The notes under the pieces: model-generated
Databases searched by the model: none
The model's input: the letters and a program-made list of their open reading frames with translations, nothing else
What the model was told of the DNA's origin: nothing
In this document: positions 14,553-23,900 of the stretch, one piece after another
Numbering within the stretch: the stretch's first letter is position 1
How the letters are laid out: each line of letters starts with the position of its first letter
Program-made: the position numbers and the translations under genes
IMG/VR virus record: IMGVR_UViG_3300025873_000011
Location: 1-37,897 of that record
From: a virus
Direction: 5' to 3' (one strand)
DNA: 37,897 bases

Positions 14553-16195
14553 GAAAGTTTAAAGGCGGAGGCGGAAGCTCTCAACCAACAGAACAAACTG
14601 TATATAGCACTGATCTCCCTGAATACGTTGAGCCGTATTTTAAAAGACTCTTACAAAGGGGAGAAGCAGAATCTTTACAAGGGTATACGCCTTATGGTGG
14701 ACAGCGCTTAGAATACTTTTCGCCTGATGAATTAACAGCACAGGCAATGGGTCGTGGCTTTGGTACTGCAGGAACACCACAGGAATTTCTTGATGCTTCT
14801 GCAAGATATGGCGGACAAAAAGGTATTACAGGTCAATATACTGCTGGCGATGTAAAGTCTGGATATGAAGCAGGGCAAATGGGACCTGTTTATCAAGGTG
14901 CTACTTATGGTAGTGGCTATCAAGCAGGTCCATTTGATTCAGGTTATACAGCACGCGAAATGGGTCCAGGTTATCAGGGGGCTACTTATGGAAGTGGTTA
15001 TCGGGGAGGTACCTTTGATCCTGGTTATACAGCAGAAACAAGAGCATCTCAATATCAAGCAGGTGCTATTGATCCTGTAGCTTATGAAGAGAATATCCAA
15101 AGGTTTATGTCTCCTTATCAGCAAAATGTTGTAGACATAGAAAAAAGAGAAGCTAAAAGACAAGCGGATATGGTTGCTGCAAAAATGCAGGATTCAGCAG
15201 CTAGATCAGGCGGTTTAGGTGGTTTTCGTGAAGCTATCATGCAAGCAGAAAGAGAGCGTAATCTTGGAACCCAAATGGGTGATATACAAACAAGAGGCTC
15301 ACAAGCAGCATACGAGTCAGCTCAACGACAATTAGGTGCGGAAAGACAGTTTGGATTACAAAGGTACGGAGCAGAACAACAAGCTTATCAAAGCCAAGAA
15401 CAAATGGCTCAGTCAGCATTTAATGCTGGACAAGCAGCAAAACAGCAGGCGGCACAAATGGGAATGTCTGCACAACAACAAGAAGAAGCAGCAAGACAAG
15501 CCGAAGAGAAATTTAGTCAGAGCGCATTTGCTCAAACACAACAGGCATTACAGGCTAGAGGAACACAAGGTATTCAAGCTTATCAAGCTGGAGAACAAGC
15601 AAGACAACAAGCAGCATCTTTGGGCTTGAACGCGCAACAACAAGCAGAGGCAGCTAGACAGGCTCAAGAGAAATTCAGCCAAAGTGCTTTTGCACAAACA
15701 CAGCAAGCAATGCAGGCTGCAGGTACACAAAAGATACAAGCCTATCAAGCAGGTGAAAATGCAAGACAGCAAGCCGCTAAGTTGGGATTATCTGCAGAGC
15801 AAATTGAACAAGCTGGTAAGCAAGCTGAAGAGAAATTCAGACAAAGTGCCTACGACTTATCTAGTCGTTATAACTTGGCAGCAGCTCAAGGCTTAATGCA
15901 GTCTGGTCAAGGAATACAAGCTGATGCTATCTCCAGAATGCAAATGCTAGAAAATATAGGCAGACAACAAAGAGCATTAAGACAAGCTGGTTTAGATATG
16001 GGGTACCAAGATTTCTTAGGTCAAAGAGATTGGACTCAAAGACAACTTGGTGGATTCAGTAACTTATTAAGAGGTGTTCCAGTTACGCCACAGCAAACAA
16101 TAAGCACTTATCAACAACAACCAGGTTTATTCCAAACTGCGTTAGGCGCTGGTCTAAGCGGTTTAGGGTTATACAGAGGAATGGGAGGAGGATAA
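14549..16195 (+). CDS. Repeat-rich virion protein, probable internal or tail protein
   Basis: This 548-residue protein begins with a Gly-rich start and TDLPEYVEPYFKRLL, which recurs in podovirus structural proteins. Residues 111-164 hold two 27-residue repeats (MGP(V/G)YQGATYGSGY...). A long helical region with 54-residue Ala/Gln-rich repeats begins at residue 322 (FSQSAFAQTQQ, later IQAYQAGE and RQQAA). The helical repeats would form an extended rod. The C-terminus is Gly-rich. The gene lies between the GNAT-like gene and two more structural genes, and its stop touches the next ATG. Confidence 0.65.
   Translation: MRKFKGGGGSSQPTEQTVYSTDLPEYVEPYFKRLLQRGEAESLQGYTPYGGQRLEYFSPDELTAQAMGRGFGTAGTPQEFLDASARYGGQKGITGQYTAGDVKSGYEAGQMGPVYQGATYGSGYQAGPFDSGYTAREMGPGYQGATYGSGYRGGTFDPGYTAETRASQYQAGAIDPVAYEENIQRFMSPYQQNVVDIEKREAKRQADMVAAKMQDSAARSGGLGGFREAIMQAERERNLGTQMGDIQTRGSQAAYESAQRQLGAERQFGLQRYGAEQQAYQSQEQMAQSAFNAGQAAKQQAAQMGMSAQQQEEAARQAEEKFSQSAFAQTQQALQARGTQGIQAYQAGEQARQQAASLGLNAQQQAEAARQAQEKFSQSAFAQTQQAMQAAGTQKIQAYQAGENARQQAAKLGLSAEQIEQAGKQAEEKFRQSAYDLSSRYNLAAAQGLMQSGQGIQADAISRMQMLENIGRQQRALRQAGLDMGYQDFLGQRDWTQRQLGGFSNLLRGVPVTPQQTISTYQQQPGLFQTALGAGLSGLGLYRGMGGG
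14879..15040 (+). repeat. Two 81-bp tandem repeats in a virion gene
   Basis: Units 14879-14959 and 14960-15040 each encode 27 residues opening with MGP, then YQGATYGSGY. The copies are diverged at the DNA level but stay in phase. They lie within the gene at 14549-16195. Confidence 0.8.
15512..15877 (+). repeat. 162-bp tandem repeats in a virion gene
   Basis: Two full units (15512-15673 and 15674-15835) and the start of a third (from 15836) each begin with codons for F(S/R)QSA, and the two full units continue with QAYQAGE and RQQAA. Each unit encodes 54 residues. The exact 162-base spacing keeps the frame and fits growth by unequal recombination. A further degenerate unit may lie upstream of 15512. 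Confidence 0.8.
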
Positions 16196-17902
16196 ATGGC
16201 AAATTTAGTACAAGTAGCAGAAGAATTAGAGTATGTGCCAAAGGATCAATTGGTCGAAATGAGCCAGAACCCTGACTCTCGATACCCACAGTATTTGGTA
16301 TTAAGCGAAATACAACGCAGAACACAGATGGAAAAAATGTATAGGGCGCAAGAAGCATCTATGAATCAGCCAGAAACAACTGTCGCTGAAGAAGTAGTAG
16401 CTGATTTTGCACAACCACAAGGTTTAGCAGGCATGAATGCTGAGGGTCCAGCTAACGCTGGAGATTTCTCTCCCCCAGCCATGCCTGCAACTCCTATGCA
16501 AATGGCAGCTAGTGGCGGTAGAACTGGCTATGCTAATTTTGGTTCAACATCAAATCCTATGAATTTTGCGATGCAACAAGCTAATACAAGACGACAATTA
16601 TTAGAAAGCTTAGGAATTGACCCAACGGGGATGTCAGAGGAAGAAATTCAGAAAGCATTGCAGTTTGCACAATCAGCTCCAATAGAACAAGAACAATTAC
16701 CAACTGTAGATACTGGTGTTAATCAGCCTGTAGATTTACAGACATTTGGCGCTCCTCCTATCCCGTTTGATGTAAGCCAAATTGTTGATACTCCTCCTAT
16801 CCCGTTTGATGTAAGCCAAGTTGTTGATACTCCTGATACTGTAGATAGAGGGCTTTCTTCAGCCGTACCTGAAGTCAATATACCTGAAGTAGATGAAGCT
16901 GGAACTATAGACCCAGCAGATATACCAGAAGAAGATAGAAAAGGTTTAATTGCTTGGGCTAAAGAAAATCCTGGAGAAGCTGCTCTAATTGGTTTAGATG
17001 CTGCTGCATTATATTTATTAGTTGCTCCTGTTCCTGGGGCTAGAATTGCTGCAGGTGTAACCAAAGCATTAGCATGGACTGGAAGAGGTATAAAGGGATT
17101 AAAGGCTGCCTATCAAGCTAAAAAAGCTAAATCATTACAAAGTATAGGTCGTAGAACTCAAGCTAAAGCGGCAGAAAAAGGATTAGATGGTAAAAAATTA
17201 ATTACACAAGGTAGCGGATCATCAAAAAATCTTCCAACTCCTCCTGGTTATTGGGAAAGTTGGGGTAGAACTGGTTTAAAAGCAATGAGAATACCGCAAA
17301 GAATAGTTGCTGGTGGTATAGCTATTCCGACTTCGGTAGCGCTTTATAACTGGATGACTGATGACGAAGTTATTGAATCTAAGGACAAAGAACAAGAGAT
17401 TGTTGAAACAACTCAAGATAAATTAAACAAACTGTTGGCTGATATTAATAAAACACAAGATACAGGTACAACTGAGAAAAAAGGATTAGCTTCATTCTTA
17501 CCTCAAGCTGAAGGTTTAGATATAGCACAACTTGGCGGTATTATTATGGGCGCTAGAAACATGAGCGAATTAGGCGCTGGTATTGCTGGTCTTGCTGGAT
17601 CAATACAAGACAGAAGAACGAAAGAAAAATTAACAGATATTCAGGGCAATCTATACAAAGCACAAACAGCTAAATATGAAGCTGATGTAGAAATGATGGA
17701 ACCGAATCAATTAATAGATGTTATGAAGAACCTTGAAGATATGATGAAACTAGATATGGAAAGTGGTCAAGGCGAAAATGTAGCGCAATATCAAGCACAA
17801 TATGAAGCGGCTTATAAAAGATATGCTGAACTAATGGGAATCCCATATACAACAGAAGCAGAGCGTATGCAACAGGCTGCAGATAGAGCAAGAGTACAAT
17901 AA
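16196..17902 (+). CDS. Virion structural protein, probable internal virion protein
   Basis: This 568-residue protein opens with a helix (VAEELEYVPKDQLVEM, then YPQYLVLSEIQRRTQME), which recurs at the start of large structural proteins in marine podoviruses. Next come a flexible Pro/Met-rich part, two 13-residue PPIPFDVSQ(I/V)VDT repeats (187-212), hydrophobic Ala-rich helices (about 260-300) and a helical C-terminus (about 450-560). The hydrophobic helices and its place before the giant protein suggest an ejection or inner-core component. This is inferred. Confidence 0.6.
   Translation: MANLVQVAEELEYVPKDQLVEMSQNPDSRYPQYLVLSEIQRRTQMEKMYRAQEASMNQPETTVAEEVVADFAQPQGLAGMNAEGPANAGDFSPPAMPATPMQMAASGGRTGYANFGSTSNPMNFAMQQANTRRQLLESLGIDPTGMSEEEIQKALQFAQSAPIEQEQLPTVDTGVNQPVDLQTFGAPPIPFDVSQIVDTPPIPFDVSQVVDTPDTVDRGLSSAVPEVNIPEVDEAGTIDPADIPEEDRKGLIAWAKENPGEAALIGLDAAALYLLVAPVPGARIAAGVTKALAWTGRGIKGLKAAYQAKKAKSLQSIGRRTQAKAAEKGLDGKKLITQGSGSSKNLPTPPGYWESWGRTGLKAMRIPQRIVAGGIAIPTSVALYNWMTDDEVIESKDKEQEIVETTQDKLNKLLADINKTQDTGTTEKKGLASFLPQAEGLDIAQLGGIIMGARNMSELGAGIAGLAGSIQDRRTKEKLTDIQGNLYKAQTAKYEADVEMMEPNQLIDVMKNLEDMMKLDMESGQGENVAQYQAQYEAAYKRYAELMGIPYTTEAERMQQAADRARVQ
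16754..16831 (+). repeat. Two 39-bp tandem repeats in a virion gene
   Basis: The unit starting CCTCCTATCCCGTTTGATG occurs at 16754-16792 and 16793-16831 with a single A/G difference. It encodes PPIPFDVSQ(I/V)VDT twice. Near identity suggests a recent duplication. Confidence 0.9.
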
Positions 17903-17914
17903 GGAAAAGTAGTA

Positions 17915-20900
17915 ATGTCCATATATGAAACTAAAGATGGCAGTAAATATAATATACCGACTGATCTTGCAGAAAGAGATTATTTAGCTAAAGCAATATT
18001 AGCCATACATGGCGAAGATATAAACCAAACGACAACACTAGGACAGGCTAAAGAATTTGCTAAGGCAATTCCAAGAGAAGCTGTAGCAGGCTTTCAAAGG
18101 GTTCCTATAGGTCTTTCCCAATTATTTGATATGGGTAATGATAGCCCAATGACTCAACACTTCTTAAAACAACAAGAAGAGTGGAGAACGGAGGGTGTCT
18201 TTGCTGGCGATCCAGCCTATCAAGATTTATACAGCACTAAAATTGGAGGTGGCTTAGGCTCCTTTATTCCCTTTTTAGGTGCAGGTATAGCTGGCAGAGC
18301 TTTAGCTACTAGGGGAGTGGGTGCAAATCTGCCTAGATTTTTAAAACCACAATGGACTGTGCCTTACACTTTTGCTGGACCTTCTGGTATCAGTGAACAA
18401 AGTGAGTTTTTACAGCAAGCTAGAGATGAAGGTAAAGAAGTAGGACCAATAGCAGAAATTTTTGCAGAGCTTGGTGGAGCTGCAATAGGAGCTACGGAAC
18501 TACTGCCAGTAGAAAGACTGCTAAAAAGAGTGCCAAAAAATGCGTTGAATTATCCTGAAGTAAGAAGGATGCTTCGATCTGCGATACAACAAGCTGGAAT
18601 AGAAGCTGGTCAAGAAACCTTTGCTGGTGTATCACAAAGACTCTTAGCGCGTGGCTTATACAGTGATGATTTGCCTTTATTTGAAAGTGTTTGGGATGAC
18701 TTTACAGTAGGCGGTGGTGTTGGCTTTATAGCTGATTTGGTTGTCAACTCTGCATCAAGAAGAAGCAGAGGCAGAAATTATTTAAAAGATGCTGAACAGC
18801 GTGCAAGAGATAACAGAGTTAATCTTAATGCTGACAGCAAATTTGAACGAGGGGTTGCTCAAGGAACTCTTCAAGAAGTACAAGATCAACCTGTTGTAAC
18901 TAAACCAGAAATTCCAATTCCTGCTCTTGTAGGCGCTGTTCCTAGCTTAGAGGTTATACAAAATCCTGATGGTAAGTTTTCTGTAGTTGATCTTAAGGCA
19001 ACAGAAAGCCCAGTAATACAAACATTTGAAGGCGAAGCCGATGCTCTTATATTTAAAAATAAAGAGCAAACCAATTTTTTAAGAAAGCAACTTAAGGTAG
19101 ATATAGACAATGCTACATACGCTTTAGGTATGCCCGAAAGCTCCTCTGCTTTACAAGCAGGAAGCACAATACTTGATCCAAATATTTCTCAAATTAACTT
19201 ACAGAGCTTAATAGAATTTGATTCCAAGCTTTCAGAAGATCAAAAGAAAAAATTTGCTGCTGAAAGAAAACAAGCTGGATGGTTTGGAAAGAATGTTCCA
19301 AGCGAAATGATCGAGCGTAAAAGGGCTTTTCTTAAAGAAACCAGCAACTATCTTAATAGCAAAGGATTAGACTTAAAAGCCAGTTATTCAATGGCAGAAG
19401 TAAAGAAAGCTTTATCTGTTAAAAATTACAACGAATTATTAACTGATTGGGCTGCTGAGGTTTCTCAAAAATCAGAACAAGCTGGCGAACCTTCAATAAC
19501 TGCTGATAAAGAAAAGCCTAATGTAAATCTAAAATACATTAAGGATATAGCAGCCTCCAAAAATATTGATATAGACTTCAAAGACCCTGCGGTTAGATAC
19601 GCAGCCCTTCAGTGGACTGGTACCGCCAATATGTCAAAAACGAGGAATCGTGGCGTAAAAGAATTATTCTTAGCACGACTTCACTCTCTCCCTAAGTTCA
19701 ATACCCGAACTAAATTCCCAGACTTTAGACCTAGAAAATATACGGCACAAGATGTTGCCAATTTTGTTGCGTCTATGGGAAGTAGAAATGTTCAATTTAC
19801 TGTTGATGATCTTCTAAAGGTTGGGGTTACAGCTAAAGACAAAACTGCTACCGAGCAATTTATTAATGATTTGGTTACTAGCGGAAGAGCAGAGAAGATA
19901 AAGAACACCAATCAATATCAGATTAGAAAGAACCATGAGTTTGATATTGCCAGAAGAGCAGAAGGTTTTGATGAGACTCCAGCAGAGTTTGGCGATAGAC
20001 TTAGAAGAGAAGGCAAGCTTCCAGAGGAAACGATAGCGCAATTAGTTGAGGCAGAAACCACAAGACAAAGGAGAGTATTACCTCCAGATGAAGTTGAGCC
20101 TAAAACAATTAAATTTAATGAGGCTATAGAAGAAGGCAGAACAAATGTATTTGCCAGAGAGCTTAGAAAAATATTAGAGGAAAGAGGGTTAGGAGAAACA
20201 GGCGTTGTTGTAAGCAATGATATTTTATCTACTTCAGCGTTAGCTAGAACCCCACAAGGAGATATTGTTTTTGATCCAAGAGGATTAAGACAAACAGCAA
20301 CAGAAGGTGCTGTCGAGGGAGAATATGATAAGAATACTGACATTATATTTCTTTCATTAAATGCCATTAATCCAGATGGAAATGCTACACCAGAACAAAT
20401 AAGAGAAAGATTACATAAGGTTTTAGACCACGAAATGATACACGCCTTGCGTGAAAAGGATTTGATAACTGAAAAGGAATATCAATATCTAAGAAAAGAA
20501 GTTAAGCGAAAGAAGGTACCTCAAGTATTTGATCCAAGCTTTAAAGGTCGTTCATTCTATCAACGTGCAAAAGCCATGAACGAAGGCAGACCTGAATTGG
20601 TGGGTCGAAACGAACAGTTTAAAGAAGAGCTTTATGTAGAAGAAGCTATTGCAGAAATGTATAGAGCTAGAAATTTTAAGCCTGACATAGCACCTAAGGC
20701 AGAAGGTATCTTCAATAAGATAGTTGAGTTCTTTAGGTCTATGGGTCAAGCAATGCGTACTTCTGGATTTAAAAGATCATCAGAAGTATTTTCTGAAATT
20801 GAACAAGGAAGAGTTGGCGCAAGAGCAAGAGGGGAAATAAGAACCTTACGAGAGCTGGATAGGCTAGCGCCTGAAGCTGTTGATGCTCCTGTTATACAGG

Positions 20901-23900
20901 AGTTTGAGGAAGGTGAAGCGCCTGTTAATGAGCCTACTGATATAGTTTCTCTAGGCGAAAGCGGAGCGATTGGTACTCCTGTTTCTACATTTGAAGATGT
21001 AGAAGCTGATACTGACCCTATAACTGGAGTTGTTCTAACTCCTAGTGGTTTAGGTCGTGCTGGAAGCTCAATATTTGATTTTAGAAAACAAACCGAAGAA
21101 CAATTACAAGCTCAAAGAGCAGCTTTTGTAAAAGAGTTTGGTTATGGGCATGTAAAGACTGAAGATGTTTTAACATGGCTATCTAAGAACGCACCAAGTA
21201 AAGACTATAGGGTTATCGCTGACAGGCTTTTAACGCAAGTTAAAAGATTAGGGCGAATGAAAAAAATAGATTTTCAGTTTCGCATTATTAAAAAAGGCAC
21301 TGATCGCTTACCAATTCCAGGTCATACAGGAAGAAACCTTAATTGGCATGGTGTTTCTTATCCTCCGTTTTCTTATGAAGGAGGGTTTAGGCAACAAGTT
21401 TATATTTCTGACAGAGGAAAGGGTCACTTTAGAGGGAGGGGAGTTCCAGATAGTAATGTTGATGGCGTTAATCTTGAAACAATATTGCATGAGTTAGTGC
21501 ATCAAACAACACAAGCTGCAACTTATGATTTCCTTGCTGATAAAAAGACAAAAGAGAATGTTCTTGAGCTGGATAAAATAAGAAAACGAGTAAGAGAAGA
21601 AATTAATGCTAAAAAAAGAGCTGGTGAGGATATAGACTTTTATGTTCAATACGGCACTAAAAACGTACAAGAATTATTAGCAGTAGGGTTTACTGATAGA
21701 AAGTTTCAAGAGTTTATGGAGTCAATACCATATTCTCCTAGAGGAAAGAAATCTTTATGGGATAAATTTACTGAAACTTTAAGGAAGCTTCTTAATATTC
21801 CTGCCAAGCAAGGCACTGCATTCTCAGAGTTTTTATTGCAAGCTGGCAGAATTACTAACCTTAGCCAGAAACAAATTAGACCTCTTCTTGGTCGTGCCGA
21901 TATGTTAGATAGAGGTCCAGACTATACCCCAAGAAGATTTACTCCTGAGCAACAACAAGTCTTAGACCAGTTAAGCGCTTTAGAGGAAAAAATCATTCCG
22001 CTTGAATCAGAAAAGAATCAAGAGGGATCGTTTATGAGTCCTGCTAATCTAAGTAAATTAAATATTAGATTAGATAAACTTTACGCAGAGAAAGATTCAC
22101 TACAACAACAGTTTGATAGATTGCCTGCAGCAGAGCCTCAACAGGTACCTTTGTTCTCAAGAGGAACAAGATTTGTAGATGATAGGAACACTAATGAGAA
22201 TATACAACTAACAGAAGCCACAGAGAAGGCTGTAGAGATCGTTAAGCGCACACCTAGAGGGGAAGTGCCATATTACAACGTAAACGCCTCTGACGTGGCT
22301 TTAAAGGCGGCTATCGACTTTAATGAAGATGCCACTGCACAAGCGCCTGATGACATACCTAATTTCTCCAGAGCGCCATTACCAGGATTTGTTCAAGATG
22401 TTGCAGAGCGAATCGGTCAACCCAAGTATGAGGTAAATAAATCTTCAGGGGCAAGACTAATAGATGTAGCCAGCAATCCTGTCCCTAATGTAAGGAAAGC
22501 ATTTAAAGGGTTTAGATCAGCCATCGTTGATAAGTTAGACCCAATGGTTAAAGCGACAATGCGGTTGTCTGAAGAGAACGAACAAACAAGGCTACTAAAC
22601 AATACAGCAGATACGTCTGCAATAGCCGCACTTAGGCTAGCTGACAGAGCAAGAGGAATCTTTCAGGGACTTCTTATGCGTGGTTATGCCAGCGATACAA
22701 TTGACGGAGTAAGCTCATTAACTAATGTTAAACCACATGAAATAAGTACACGCTACAACCCATTTATAGACGGAGATACTGGGTATGGTGGGTTAATGCA
22801 AATAACAGCGCCTCTTTTTGCTGATCCAAGCGTTGATTTGGAAGGAGTGTGGGCGGTTTACGGAAAACTTAAGAGACAAAAGGGTTTTAATGAACAGGGT
22901 AAAGAGATAGCCTCACCGATTACCTCACAAGATTTAGAAGCCATTGCAGAAATAGAAGCTCGTTTTCCTGTAGTAGTGGAGGTTTATAACAATTACCAAT
23001 CATGGAATAACGAGCTAATTAAATTTGCTGAATCCAAAGGTTTATTAAGTTCTGAACAGTCTGAATTATGGAGAGAACATTCCAGTTATTATCCTTTTTA
23101 TAGGGACATGGTGGATGAAACAGGAGACATTACTGCGCCAAAAATAGGTGGTGGTATGCTTCCAAATAACCCACTTAATATAGTAATGAAGGGTTCTGAA
23201 AAAGAAATAAATGTTCCCCCATTAGAAGCTATAGCAAGAAACTCATTATCAATCTTAACTGCTGCCATGAAAAATGATGGTGCGGCTAAACTAATGAGAG
23301 ACTTTGTTGACAACGGAATGGCTCAAAAGGTTTCGGCTAAAGAAGCCTCAGGAAAAATCTCAATACCAGTATTTGAAGATGGTAGAAAAGAATTTTATTT
23401 GGTTGATGATTTAGAAGTCTATGAAGCCATGAGAGGTATTGGCGGTGTAGGTACAGACTTCATTACAAAAATCTTACAATTCCCTGCAAGAATATTAAGA
23501 GATACAGTAACCCGTGACCCAGGCTTTATCATGGTCAACTTACTCAGAGATACTCTCTCTAGTGCTATTACGGCTGGTAATGTTGGCTTGGGAGAAGGCA
23601 ATTTCACACCTATTGTAGATACATTTAAAGGCATGGTAAGCGATATGACAGACTTAGAAAAGTTTGGCATCATCGGTGGTTATGACTTTGCCAATGATGA
23701 AGGCGGTGTTGTTGCTTTAATGGCTAGAGCCAGAAGAAAAGAAGGACTAACACCTGATAACGGAATAACAGCTCAAGATGCCTTCTATAAGATGTGGGAT
23801 GGCTTAGGTGGTTTAACAACTAAGTCAGACGGAGCAACTCGTTTAGGTGTTTATAAAGCGGTTTATAACAACTTAAAGGAACGAGGTTATACAGAAGCAC

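Noticed and set aside
15336-15896. Overlapping plus-strand frames rich in Lys, Gln and Asn
   Set aside because: They are out-of-frame readings of the 162-bp repeats.
19918-20367. 149-codon open frame on the minus strand within the giant virion gene
   Set aside because: It is antisense to the middle of a well-supported gene, is Ser/Leu-rich without motifs, and has no ribosome-binding site or neighbours on that strand.
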